Positions 1-11,464 of a DNA stretch of 64,000 nt are shown here, piece by piece. The translations under genes were made by a program, and so were the position numbers. The stretch covers positions 3,630,192 to 3,694,191 of the forward strand of contig JAVGVS010000013.1 in the NCBI GenBank assembly GCA_032718565.1. Reading direction: 5' to 3'. The notes under the pieces are model-generated. The model was given only the letters and a program-made list of their open reading frames with translations, did not search any database and was not told the origin of the DNA. Source of the stretch: Distichodus sexfasciatus. Taxonomy: Eukaryota; Chordata; Actinopteri; Characiformes; Distichodontidae. The stretch's first letter is position 1; each line of letters starts with the position of its first letter.

Positions 1-583
1 TGTTGATCTTTTTCACCCCACAAATTAGGAGATGTCTTGTGTTTAGGTCTACCTTTAACCTCAATACAGCAAATGTCAGTTAAAACATTTTATTTGTTCT
101 TACTTTCCTTCTTTCTTTCTTTTGTTTCTTTCCCTTTTTAGACTAGAAGTAGATAAACTTAGTAGCAGGACCAGCTCTTTTTAGACACAGTAATCTAATG
201 CTGCAAGCTGTCTTATGTAACTCCTGGCATCATCACAACTGGGAAGTATGTCAGAGAGGCAGTTTCATACTTAATCCTTTCACTGTTCTCTCTGCTTTTA
301 GTTACCGCTTAAATTAATTATACTATATTTTTACGTGCATTTATTAGTCAAATAGCATAAGATAGATGCAGTGTATGCAGTGAGGAAATCCAAATATACA
401 CAATGAAGACAATACGGTTGATGTATAAATAACAGCAGTTGATCAAACTGTTCAGCTGTTTATTAAGGTGAAGTCATGAGGAAAGAAGCCAGAATTCCCT
501 GTGCTTTGCTAGGGTAGTGTTCCAGACTGTTACCTATCAACATGAACAGTAAGAAATTAATAGTGATGGCTAACAAAACACAG
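1..583. other. Intergenic DNA, nothing recognised
   Basis: This is AT-rich sequence with a short TTTC-rich patch near 105-140. No open frame with coding character, splice-flanked exon or recognisable repeat was seen on either strand. Confidence 0.5.
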
Positions 584-830
584 GGCTGGTTCGTAATGTA
601 GTGATCAGAGGGTCACTGGTTCAAGTTCTGGACTGGGAAATGTACCGCTGAGGCACACATGAGCAAGGTACCGTCCTCAAGCACTGCTCCCCGGGCGCTG
701 CTAAAAAGCTGCCCACTGCTCCTTCACGGATGAGTCAAATGCAGAGGTCACATTTCTTGGTGGTGCACTGTGTGCTTTGGTGTGTTCACAATGACAATCA
801 CTCTCTTAAATTCACTTAAAAGACAAAAAT
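584..830 (+). repeat. tRNA-derived SINE, family A, near full length
   Basis: The head at about 586-635 resembles a tRNA gene, with a B-box-like GGTTCAAGTTC. The body contains 'CACTGCTCC' and 'AAATGCAGAGGTCAC', and the tail contains 'GTGTTCACAATGACAATCACT'. The same body and tail recur at 3150-3275 and 61425-61500 on this strand, and at 25563-25670, 36971-37195, 41822-42055 and 63719-63845 on the other strand. Dispersed copies in both orientations with a pol III-like head identify a SINE. The family name was not checked. Confidence 0.75.
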
Positions 831-1129
831 GCAGCAGCAAACCACATAAATAAAGCCATAGATTTTTGCTGTATGGAATGACATTTTACATGGATCTTTT
901 TTGGATGGGAACATTGATTTGATCAAATTTTTCTCTTCTCTCTTCCTCTTAATCTTTTTCAACCTGTCCCAAACCTTCATTCACATGCTTTGTTTCATTG
1001 TTGAGGGTATGTGAACATAATTACAATCTTATGCTGTATCATGGCCTGGCTGTTCAAGCCTGACCTAAGCCTTACTCATTCACACTGATCTATTCAAAGT
1101 CAGTTAAATGGGAGAAATAAAGACACACA

Positions 1130-1400
1130 GTGGTACTTAATAGCCTGCCACAATGCACTGACCGGCATGTTGTGCCAGAGGGGGACGTGTAATTTTGTAA
1201 AACCTACCCGGTGCTAAGTGTGTCAGTGTCTTTGGGTTCACAGCTTGTGCTTCAGATGGGTTCATTCAGAGCTTAGCAGCAGGTGGGCAGGCCAATAGAA
1301 AAAAACAGCGTCTGCCGTGATGAGGTGAGCTTGCCGGGGTAGGCGATGCTGCTGGAGTCTCTCACTCATCCATCTCTTTTGTGCGGGAACGTTACATAAC
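1130..1400. other. Candidate conserved non-coding block
   Basis: This block is more GC-balanced and complex than its AT-rich surroundings. It has no recognisable repeat and no convincing frame; the open frame starting at 1381 lacks coding character. It may be regulatory or merely unique DNA. The call rests only on how the sequence looks, because no alignment could be made. Confidence 0.2.
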
Positions 1401-2479
1401 GCCTGCGTATGTCCGTTATGCTTCCTTTGCTACACATTCCCAGGAAAACTCCAGCAAGGAGGCTGTTGTGTGTATGAGACTTGGATTAAATCCCTGTTTT
1501 ATGCTTCCCTTTCCACTGAGATTTGAATGCACTTTTCTCATTAGGCAAATTAACCTCATTATCACCTTAAGAGTTACTTTGATGATATATTTAAAAAGAA
1601 GCTCCCGTTTTGTCTTTTAACGCATACATAGCTCAACACGCTCTCTAATCACTTAATATGGAGGGGAGGTTTTGGATTGCCAGCTAACTGGTATAATCTA
1701 AATTAAACCGGCTTTTGAAAAACGTAACTTTTCTAAATTCAACTCAGTTTTGCCCTAAATTGAGCATAATCTTAACTAATGCAAGTTAATTCCTAAATTC
1801 AACACGACTGCACAGGCCTCTTCACATCTTAAATCTGTCAAACTGGAAAACAGTTCATTCTGGTTCTTATCAGTCATATTTATAAGAGAATTACTGATGA
1901 AATTACTGTTGAGAACTGATCAGGAAGCTTTTTTCTGCCATATGGTCTCACGTAAGAGTTAAAGCAAAGCTCCACCCAAATATGTTAATGTGACGAGTAA
2001 TGAGTAAAAGGTAATGATGAGTTAATGCAAACCTCTCTCTCACTCCTAGAAGTGACAAAATTCTGAAAGGAGTGAGTCGATTTTGAATCTGTAAATAGTC
2101 TTTCATCTCCAACATTGTCTCAGCTCACACTGTTTTGTGAATGAGAGAAAATGAGAAACGAGTGAGGTGACGTTGGACGTGGCACAGAGCCTTATCGAGC
2201 CATCCTCTTGTGGTAATCATTTCTGGGACATATCTTACGTGAACATAATTACTGTCAAAGGACATAATGACTTGATATAGAGGAAACTTGAGGTTGATAA
2301 CATTTTTTCCCAAACTGGCAGCACTGCAGCAGGCTTTTGCTTTCTCTTCCATTTTTATTCTGGTGTGCCCACATTCTGTACACTGTTATCAAAGTCTTTT
2401 CACACAATCTATATTGATCTAATTGTAAATCTACAGTTATAAAAAGAAAGTTCTTTAAGTTGTGACTGATGTTGCTCCC

Positions 2480-2870
2480 ACTGCTTCATTCCACACTGGT
2501 GTGTAATCTAAGAGGGTAATTGCTCTGATGGGGAGTGGCCACATTGGTACATTAGCATGGCGTTCGGAGACTCAGGTTGTCAGACGGTTTTGGGCTTTTA
2601 ATAAAGCACTAATGACGGGGATGTGGTCTGTTCTGCCCCACAGGTGTATTAAAGATGGAAGTGGGTCATCTGTGCACTCATTGCCCTCCGGCAGGACTCC
2701 AAATATGACCTCCCCAGTGGGGAATGACGCGGTTCTATGTTCTCTTTCCACCGCTAATTTTTCCCCTTGCAAGTTTAATTAACGCCACACTTAAATCGCT
2801 CTGTTGTACGAGGATGCATTGCCCCTGCTGCACTTGGCCCATCCAGGTGTTTACAAGCAGAAGATGAAAG
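2480..2870. other. Candidate conserved non-coding block
   Basis: About 390 bases of complex, non-repetitive sequence lie in an AT-rich setting. Short open frames exist on both strands (2528-2782 on + and 2572-2772 on -), but neither resembles a known family or is bounded by a convincing donor. The homeobox-like TTTAATTAA core at about 2774 fits an enhancer but is weak evidence. Confidence 0.25.
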
Positions 2871-3149
2871 TGTGTGCCACCACAGTACTTACCAAAATTG
2901 CTAGTTAATTTTGAATAAAACTGTATTGCAAACTCAAGGAGTATAATCTCATTGCCTTTGATGATATAGACATGCTCTCGGATTACTGGGGAGGGGTTGG
3001 GGTTTGTTAGCTAAGTGGTGTAATTTAAGGTATTTGAAAAGCATAACCTTTCTCAGATGACTTCAGGTTTTACCTTGAGTTGAGCAAAATTATAACATGG
3101 GTTAGTTAGTTCTCAAACACAGTCCTCTACACAGCTTACGTCTGAAGCA

Positions 3150-3275
3150 GTTGGTAGTGTAATAGGTCTGCCCACTGCTCCTTCAAGGTCACATTTCATT
3201 GTTGTATGCTGTCCTGTGCCGTGCTGTGGTGTGTTCACAATGACAAATAATCACTCACTTAAGTGATTAGTCTTT
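3150..3275 (+). repeat. SINE family A, 5'-truncated copy
   Basis: It matches the body and tail of the SINE at 584-830: 'CTGCCCACTGCTCCTTCA', then the CACATTTC core, then 'GTGTTCACAATGACAAAT'. The tRNA-like head is missing or too diverged to see. Confidence 0.65.
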
Positions 3276-3526
3276 TAGACATACTTGAAAAAAAAATCAA
3301 TTGAATTACTCTCAACATTCTGGCACTTACTAACCTCATTTGTATGAAAGTTACTGAAAAAATCACTGTTCAGAACTGTTGTAGTAAATGAAAATTTTAT
3401 GGTCACCAACACAAGGTTTTAGTCACATAGACCACAACAGCAAACAATTTAAGCTATATATCTGCATTAGGCTAACCCATTTTTCTTTGTCCACTTCATC
3501 TACAGAATAACCTTTGATATTTGCAC

Positions 3527-4676
3527 TAGTGTTGTAGTACTCGAGACCAGTTTTTAAAAATCTCGCTCTTGTCATGGACTTTTATTTCGAGACCAGGCGA
3601 GACCACAAGTCTAAAAATATTACTATTAAAACTCTTTGATACCGATAAAGGAGTTCTGTGTTGTTTATTAATTAGTGTTTAAATTACTCAGAATCCCTTT
3701 AACTTGCAGTACAGAAACCACACACAAAGTGTCAGAATCACAAGTCTTTGAGCTTACCAGACATTATATTCATTTCTTTGTATGTGAAAATATTCCTGAG
3801 TAATTTTGTGCATAAAAACTGAAGTAATTGTGTAAAAATGTATTAATTACATTATTCACAACTCCAATATGGAAAGCCATCATGCGCAGAAACAGTTCTC
3901 TTCCAGAAAGGCTAAAAGCAGCTCATTTAATAGGCCAAAATGGGTCCAAATCAGCTCAAAACTAAACAAAACTTTAGCATTTCTTCAATTTCGGATTTTA
4001 AAATAAATAAATGAATAAATAAATATTCCACTTTTGTAGGTAATACTGCATCCAAACTGTCTCTCTTTCTACTTCTATTTCTAGTTCTACTTTAGAGTAT
4101 TCCATTCCTAGTTTAAAATGTATATTTTGTATTCTATTTATATATTTATTCCATGTACCTTATTTGTTCTTTGTTCTTTGTTCCCTCTCTCTTATTGCAC
4201 TGTAAAAACTGGAGCCACATCATCTCGTCTCTCTGTATATCTGTACAGTATATAGCAGAGATGACAATAATGTTTACTTTGACTTTGACTAAATATAGAA
4301 AACTGTATTATTTGTTCTGAAATATTATTTTTAGCAGTACTAAGCCATAGAATGTCTCAGAATGTACATAATAAAAACTGTCCAAGCCCATTAAACAGTG
4401 AGTTTGGTCTTGAGGAGTGTTCTGCCACTGTGGTTTGTTTAGTTTAACATATGATGTGATCAGTTTGGATCCAGTGAAGCAAATTCCTCAGTATAGATAT
4501 GTAAGACAGAAATACTGATTAAACATGTTTAATGTTGCTTAGGCGTTGCATGTTCCACTTATTTGTCATGTGGTGTAAAACATGCATTGGTCCGGTTTTG
4601 GTCTCGATTGCCCTGGTCTCGGTCTGTCTTGGCCTTTCAGAGTCTTGGTCTTGTCTTGGTCTTGTCCCCAACCCTA
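3527..4676. mobile_element. Non-autonomous hAT-type transposon (about 1.15 kb)
   Basis: The ends form an imperfect inverted repeat: TAGTGTTGTAG at the left, and on the right end's other strand TAGGGTTGGGG. The element is flanked by ATTTGCAC at 3519-3526 and ATTTACAC at 4677-4684, an 8-bp target duplication with one mismatch. That length is the hAT hallmark. Sub-terminal GAGACC and CTTGGTCTTG motifs repeat near both ends. No transposase frame is present, so it is a deletion derivative. A retroposon 3' tail at about 4136-4298 appears to be inserted in it. Confidence 0.7.
4136..4298 (+). repeat. Retroposon 3' tail (LINE-like), nested in hAT element
   Basis: It shares a long stretch with 24262-24412, including 'CCACATCATCTCG', 'ACAGTATATAGCAGA', 'GATGACAATAA' and a TTTACTTTGACTTTGACT end. 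The repeated 3' end with simple TTTGACT units resembles the tail of a non-LTR retrotransposon. No reverse transcriptase frame remains, so the clade cannot be given. Confidence 0.5.
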
Positions 4677-5940
4677 ATTTACACTAGTTCTACATAGACA
4701 ACTAATTAACAAAAATAACACATAAATGCTTAAACATTGTAGTCAGTATAACAGTTTGTACACCCAGCAGTATTAATACTATGTTTTATGGTGAATGCAT
4801 TTTGCAGTAGAAACAAATCAGTTTTAAATATCTGACAAGGGCATCTGACAAGGGTTGGTACTCTTCGTGTTCATGAGAACATTGTGATATTAATTCTGCA
4901 TGTTAAAACCTTTGCAAATAAACCACTGCTTATCTAAGTCTTCCCAGTTTTCTACAGAAACTCTGCTTGACCCACATTGTTTTCTAAAACGCTTGCAGGC
5001 AGTCTCATTTAGAGGCAGGCATAGATTTACAGTGTTTGCACTCTTTCTTAGACATCTGCTTAAAGGGCAAGACACAAACCATTACAGGTGTCATAAACAA
5101 TTTGTACATCTGTAAAGCTTTACAAGCTTACTAAGAGGAGGAAGTGTGCTTGCATGTGCATCACGTAAACAGGGCTTGAAGTTCCTCCTGCCGTTTTTGT
5201 TGTTCCCCAGAAATTTTGGACTCAACGACTGGAGAAAACTTAAAGATTCAGTGTGGATTATCGTTGACATACAACTGTCATTAAGACATCACATACATGC
5301 AGATCTTAAGAAGAGTCAAGAAAAAGTAACTGATCTTTTATCATTGCTCAGTTGATCATATATAAATGCATTTTGCCTCTGTAGCTGCCTTTTTCACTTT
5401 CTCACCAACATTTCTCACCATTCCACTTATTACCGTGGCATGTCACAGTCGTTAAATTCTGGACAGATAATTAAAGCGTGTTTATAGTTTAATTTCTTTT
5501 AACAATCTTTAAAATAATTTGTTAATTTCTGCACAGTTTTTGTGTTATATTTATATAACTATGTACAGTATGTGATAAATAAAGAATCTTGAATTCAAAT
5601 CTTTGTGTGAAATTAAAACCTTTACATTGAATGACATATTGTATATATACTTAAAAAAAATTACTTATGATATTTCTAAGGTGTAGACTGAACTGTGAAC
5701 ATGTGTGTCTATTACATTTCCATAACGTTCCAGTGTGAAGAATTGTGTATTGAGGGTAGATGGTCAGTAGATGCCATATTCCCTGGTATAGAGAGGTGAA
5801 AGAAGGACATATCATCAGGAAACCAACAGTGTTTCTGATAGAAAAGAAATGACCAGCTCTTAAGCAGCCTTGAGTGGTGGTCCTGCTTTTAGTGAGCATC
5901 TAGTCTATTCCACAAGGGCACAGGGGCATTGAATTAAAGT

Positions 5941-5942
<2 letters not shown>

Positions 5943-5983
<41 letters not shown>
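5943..5983. repeat. (TG)n microsatellite
   Basis: A pure GT run of about 20 units is followed by a GCATGCGTGCGCAC interruption. The long minus-strand frames across this point (5900-6416) are made of this repeat plus the adjacent GA-rich DNA and are not genes. Confidence 0.95.
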
Positions 5984-5984
<1 letters not shown>

Positions 5985-6227
5985 ATGCGTGCGCACATGT
6001 GTGTGTTTAATATGAAGGTCAGCAGAAGAGGGTGAGCCCGAGATAATGAGAAAAATAGAAAAAAAGGGAAAGTAGCAGAGGAAGAGTGGATAATTGCTAT
6101 AGGAAATGAGTTGAACGAATAGACGAGTAGAACTGGCATGGGAACTGCTGTGTAGATGCAAAGCGAACTGACAGATATTATGGGATCGGGGTGTAACATC
6201 AAGAGAATGGAGCATGATGGCATAGAC

Positions 6228-6700
6228 AGTTGGAGAGAGCCGGGAGAGAGGGAGAGAGAGGGACAGAGAGAGAATGAGAGAGAGAGAGGGAACATCCCCA
6301 GCTATAGGAGCCCTGGTGCAAACCCACTTGGGAAGGGAGGACGGACAGATCGCACGGCACACGAATAGTGAGGAGGAGGAGGAGGTGGAAGAAGAAGAGG
6401 AGGAGGAGTGAGGCAAAGAGAGAGAACTAGAGAGGAGGGAGATGGCAACATCATGAAGGTTTGCCTATGGGCTTGAGCTCGGAGTTAGGGTGAGTGTGTA
6501 AGAGAGAGAGAGAGAGAGAGAATACGAGAGAGATAGTGTGTGTGTATTGTGTGCATGTGAGAGAGAGAGAGCAAGAGACAGAGACTTGTGATTAACAAAG
6601 AGATGGGAGAGACCAGCTGGGCTAAACAATGTATGCAAGAACAATTCAGGGGAGGAGTTTGCAAGGTCAAAGAGAGAGAGAGTGAATGAGCGAAGAACGA
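6228..6700. repeat. GA-rich low-complexity tract upstream of exon-like segment
   Basis: Repeated GAGAGA blocks occur at 6232-6290, 6360-6430, 6498-6585 and 6669-6682. Such polypurine stretches are common in teleost proximal promoters and 5' UTRs. The tract directly precedes the exon-like segment ending at 6991, so it may belong to a promoter region, but no start site can be assigned. Confidence 0.7.
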
Positions 6701-6991
6701 GTGAGAAGGAGGGAGCACCAGAGCGAGGACAGCGATGTGAGACTAGCAGGAGGGAGGAATCTCAGACAGCAGTGAAGTTTTCAGATGCATTTAAGTGGAT
6801 TTGCGGTGGCTGCCAGCATGTGATGCTCCTCTTCCTACTGGAGACTGTGTGCAACTTCCACATTGATCCTGGACCAGACTCTACATCAGTACCAGTCTCT
6901 GGTCACACAGATAACCTGACCAATGGACAATACTCTTCCTTTTCATGCATCAGGAACTTTGAATTTACTGTCCATCAACCGGGAAATGCAG
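6700..6991 (+). other. Exon-like segment, probable 5' leader exon of the GPCR gene
   Basis: An open frame runs to a good donor, AATGCAG followed by GTAAGAAT at 6992. An ATG at 6823 opens a hydrophobic start (MLLFLLETVCNF) followed by a Ser/Thr/Asn-rich stretch that I do not recognise. Joined to the acceptor 'CATTCAACAG' at 11361-11370, the frame continues for only five residues and stops before the GPCR start at 11465. The simplest reading is a non-coding leader exon carrying an upstream ORF of about 60 codons. It could instead be the first exon of a separate secreted protein whose later exons I cannot see. Confidence 0.35.
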
Positions 6992-7327
6992 GTAAGAATA
7001 CTGAATCTAAGTAATAATCATTATGAACTGAGAAATTTCAGATTATCACTTTTAAATGTTTTATAATGCACAAATAATGACCACTTTGATTTTTTTTCCT
7101 GCTTTACTGTTGTTTTTTTGGTAATATGTAAGAGCACATTAATGAAAGTTGTAATGGAATTATGTTAAATGTGTAAATGGTAAAAACAAAACAAGTAAAC
7201 AATATATATTTATATATATAAAATGGTGTATATATGTGGTTCTACACAATCTTTGTGTTTGTGTATGTGTAAATATATCTAATCATATGTTTATACACAT
7301 ATGCTAATTTACCCATATCAATCAGTC

Positions 7328-7330
7328 AAT

Positions 7331-7414
<84 letters not shown>
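7328..7414. repeat. (GATA)n and (GA)n compound microsatellite
   Basis: GATA units, then a GA run, then about twelve more GATA units. It is non-coding and likely length-polymorphic. Confidence 0.95.
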
Positions 7415-8800
7415 GTTGATTAATTGATTTTTAATATTTCCCACTACAGTCAAAAGCTTACACCCCCTTTAAAAGTAAGTGCTCCTTTAAAGAAGTAAAG
7501 GAACCAGCATTTATTGACCGTCAACTGAGACCTAATTGGTGTGTCTGGTCTGTCAATATAAAAATTTGAGACCAATATATTTCCAGCATGTTTATTTTTA
7601 ATATTATCACAGTGGGTCAAATGTTTGCTTCTCCGTGTGAATGTGAGCTCTTAGTGAATTATAGTAGATTTTTCACTTCGTTCTGTTTTGGTATATTTTC
7701 TATTGCTGTAATCAGTTGTGACATACTCCACTCACTGTCAGGCTCATATTCACTCATACCAGGGGCTGTAGTGACATAGGAAAGATTTAAAGTATGAAAG
7801 TATGGAAAAAGGAATAGATGACACAATCCAAAAATGATCAGTATTTTCATGTGAAAGTCACAAGAGGCTCCATCCCAGACTTTAGAGGTCAAAATTGCAG
7901 TCACTCCATTATTCCATATGACTGTCCTCTATACCCGTGAGCCTGGGTGTGGAGTCATAACCTTGCCCCCAGCTCTCCGCCTCCACCAAGCCCTCTTCCA
8001 GTACGATATACACACACACATTGGTTGCCTTACACATTCCGGTTTCCTCATATTCAACCCCCTCCATACACACCACTGCCTGCAGACGCAGCTCGAATTA
8101 GCCCGGTGACTGAGAGTCTGCTTTCAGGCCAGTGCCCAGAGTGATGGAGCCCTGTATAAAAAACCTTTCACCCTCTGTCTTTTTTATGTCTTATGTATTT
8201 TTAAACATTCTCTATTTTGCGCTCTTGACAAGCTTTACACAGAGCGCGAAGCGTAAAAGAAGTAGTCTATGGACATGCAAAGGACTTGTTTTAGTATTGT
8301 ATTATATTTGCTGCTTGAAATAAACAATTTGGTGCTAATGATGCTTTGAACTGGGTCAAGTGCATCACTGGAGCTTTATAAATGGGTTCTAAGATATCAT
8401 TCAAGAGAAACTAAAATATCTTGTCATCAATTACTTGTTAAGTAGTTTTTATAAAATTGATTAATAAAATACACCTAATATTAGACATTCATTTGACTTC
8501 TTACAGTTCTCACATTGGCTAAAAGTGGAAACATGCGCTTGCTAGGTTAGCTAACCCATATTAGCTTTATCAGGCTAGATAATTACACAGATTTTCTCTT
8601 TCACTTTACCTCACATCAACTTAAAGGAACATAACACAGGGTAACAGTTTGTTTTTTTAATGTTAAATTCATTTTAAACAACATTTACTAAAAGTATGTT
8701 TTACAGTTTTGTACGCTGATCGCTAGGTGGCATTACAGTAAAGACTTTATCTTGTGTGATTTATTAGCCAATCAAAACACTGAATTAGAGCAACAGTGGC
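7415..8800. other. Intergenic DNA
   Basis: No coding exon was recognised. Near 7446 'CTACAGTCAAAAGCTTACAC' faintly resembles the end of a Tc1-like element, but no partner end is visible. Short open frames at 7588-7779, 7918-8144 and 8132-8323 have no coding character. Confidence 0.4.
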
Positions 8801-8802
8801 TT

Positions 8803-9410
8803 TCCTATGGTGGCCGAGAAAGCCAAACACAATTCAAAGTTAAAAACGCGCTAAACACACTACAAATTCATAGACCCGACACAAACTCAGAAATCACTTT
8901 CATCAATTTCGTCATTACATGTTGCAAAACAGAAAACTCATGCATCTTCTAAAACGCGCTGCAAATACAGAAAACACATACATCTTCTAAAATGCGCTGC
9001 AAATAGCCACAACACAACCAAATTGAGCCAAAACACAACGGAAGTGTTTGCGGAGGACACAGTTTTGGGTGGCCACATCGTTATTAGTCCTGAGGAGGTG
9101 GAGACCAGTAAGTGAAATTAACATTTGAGATCCAATCTAACTCCACAGAAAGGGCAATACACTAAACATTGAAAATGAGACAATGAGTCTCATACATGAG
9201 GAATTCCTACACATACAAATATGTACGATAAAACCATGAAACCAATCGTTTATATCTCAAATGTTAATTTAATTTACTGGTCTCCACCTCCTCTGGACTT
9301 AAAACTAATAATGATGTGGCCACCCAAAACATATAAACGATTGGTTGTGGTTTTGCAGTGCATTTTTTAACTTTGAATTGCGTTGGGCTTTCTCGGCCAC
9401 TGTACTTTCC
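8803..9410. mobile_element. Fold-back (inverted-repeat) element
   Basis: The left arm begins with GTGGCCGAGAAAGCC followed by a CAATTCAAAGTTAAAAA segment. The right arm ends with the reverse complement (about 9365-9402). Inner arms at about 9068-9135 and 9246-9330 pair through 'GAGGAGGTGGAGACCAGTAA', leaving a loop of roughly 110 bases. A 35-base segment containing CATCTTCTAAAA and GCGCTGCAAATA is tandemly repeated at about 8940-9005. No transposase is present. The family is unassigned because no clear target duplication was found. Confidence 0.6.
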
Positions 9411-11370
9411 CCATATCTTAGTGCCCACCCCAACGAATATGTCATCTGGCTGGATTTTATTGGACACGAATAAGGAAAGACTTAAAGATTTATACTGCTG
9501 AATGGAGAGTTTATTTGGGGATAGCGGCTAAGGAACATTTTAAGAGTCTCAAACTAAAACAAGCTGAGAGGCGACCTTGATCTAGCTGTTTTATTCATAG
9601 GAAACATAGCTACTTTTCTGAGGACAGTCGTGAATTGATGATTTTATCCCCTATTATAACAACTTTTATTATTTCATTGCATTTAGGAATGTTAAATGGG
9701 GCTGCTTAAGAGCATTGTCTCAATGTAAAACCGTTGGAGAAGGTCCATGCTCATAATGAGACAATTACAACAGCATACAACCAATCCATTATGAATTAGA
9801 AGGTCTTGCATACACCATGTCCCTTTGGGCTTCATTAAGAATCTGCCCTAGTTTTTTACTTAATGGGTGTGTGATAAAAGATGTAGACCTTTTAGACAGA
9901 AAGAGACAGAGCAATGCGTGCAATGCGACAGTGTCTATGTGAGAGTGGGCTGGTCTGGATCACAGAGAGCTTTCAGCAAAATTTCAACGTATGAGGCTGC
10001 ATCCTGCAGGGCCGCTGTCATAACTAGGGACCGGCCACAGCTGGGGCTCTACTTTAGCACATAATATTTAGCGGACTAAGACTGATGTTGTGCGGCGAGC
10101 GCCGAAGCGTGGCGGCGTAGACTGGAAGATTCGGACTCGTAGAGTGCGACGTAATGATAGAGACAGCAAGTGGACTACAGATATGACGGAGGGAGGTGGA
10201 AATGGCATGACATTTCTACACACACTTATCCATGAGCACACACACACAAAGACACACACCCACAATCACAAACACACACAAACACATTAAGCCATTACCA
10301 GCACATGGTAGTTCACAGAAAACTACTCACACTTCTGCATGATAATTAGTGTCTCTTTCAATGCTGGTGTCATTGCTACTCCGACAAGCAGTAATTAAGG
10401 GTCAAGAGCTAGGTGCTGGGAGACAGCTAGTTCTTCTGAGAGATGTTCCAGGAGGACGGGTCAGTAGTAAGGAACGTTCAGGTCCCTCCCCAATGAGAAG
10501 CTGGTCATTTGTGTGATATTGCTAATTTCACTCTGAAATATGAATGGCTGTCCACTCAAGTGCCATTTGTGGTTGAGGGTTGAAAAGACTACCTGAGCTG
10601 GTTTACCACCTGCAAGACACTCTTCTAAACACAAGTGGAATCCTAAGCAAGTGACCAGTTAAATCAGCATTTATTCCATGTTTTATATCATGTTCAAGCA
10701 GATTGTGAGGCCCCATCACTTCAGCTCGCATGTCCTAAAACTCTCCTTGCCACTTAAAGAAGATGCTCTGTGCTCAGATCCTCTTCTCCTCACCTATCAA
10801 CTTTTGTTTGACTTGATACCTGTCATATTCAGTTTTGTCATGCGCCCTATCCAAGCAGATTGCACCAGAGGGGAAAATTAGAGGAAGATCACCCTATGTG
10901 TGTTACAAAAGGACCACAAATTCATTCCAGCTATTCTCACAGACAAACCGCCAAAGGAGTATTGGCTTACTCATGAAATTTGACAAAGAATTTCTCAGGA
11001 AATTCTGGATAAGGTGTAGGAGAAGTAAGGAACATGTAATCGCTCCTTGAAACTCAAGTGCTCATGTCCGTGACATTCTGTCTTAGATGCTAGAGCAGCA
11101 TTTGCATTCACGCTCACCCGCTTAGGCGCAATGCTACTTAAAACATATAACCATGGCAACCTAATCTCTCCCAGAGAACGGCCTTCCTTTTCTGTTGAAA
11201 ATTTAATTGCAGTGGCACATTTGACTGTTTGCTTGTGTGTGAGAATGCAAGAAAAGTATTCACAGCACCATGCAACACAAAGAAACACAAAGTGTTCCCT
11301 GAATAATGTGAAGACTGAATTATTTTTTTCTTTTTCTTTCTCTCCATCTCTTTCTCTGTCATTCAACAGG
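9411..11370. other. Intergenic or intronic DNA upstream of the GPCR coding exons
   Basis: No coding exon was recognised. If the segment at 6700-6991 is a leader exon, this lies in the first intron. A CA-rich patch is at 10236-10286. A complex block at about 10330-10600 has unique-looking sequence and could be regulatory. Open frames at 10995-11430 on both strands overlap the GPCR leader and have no coding signal. Confidence 0.35.
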
Positions 11371-11464
11371 GTTGCCACAAAGCTAAACAGACCAGGCCCG
11401 GCAAAAGATTCACATAGAACCTGTCAGTGACTTTAAACCCCACTGGAGGGTTTGAGTGGTGCTT
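11371..11464 (+). promoter_or_regulatory. Probable 5' UTR part of the GPCR first coding exon
   Basis: A pyrimidine-rich stretch (CTTTTTCTTTCTCTCC region, 11325-11368) ends in CATTCAACAG, a good acceptor. The 94 bases to the ATG have stops in the receptor frame. They also end the upstream ORF arriving from the exon-like segment at 6700-6991. Confidence 0.4.

Noticed and set aside
2528..2782. Overlapping 84- and 66-codon frames as a gene
   Set aside because: No coding bias, start context or donor. Frames on both strands of complex non-coding DNA are expected by chance.
5900..6416. Two long minus-strand open frames (131 and 160 codons)
   Set aside because: They are built from the TG microsatellite (poly His-Thr) and GA-rich DNA (Ser/Leu runs), with no splice sites or family motifs.
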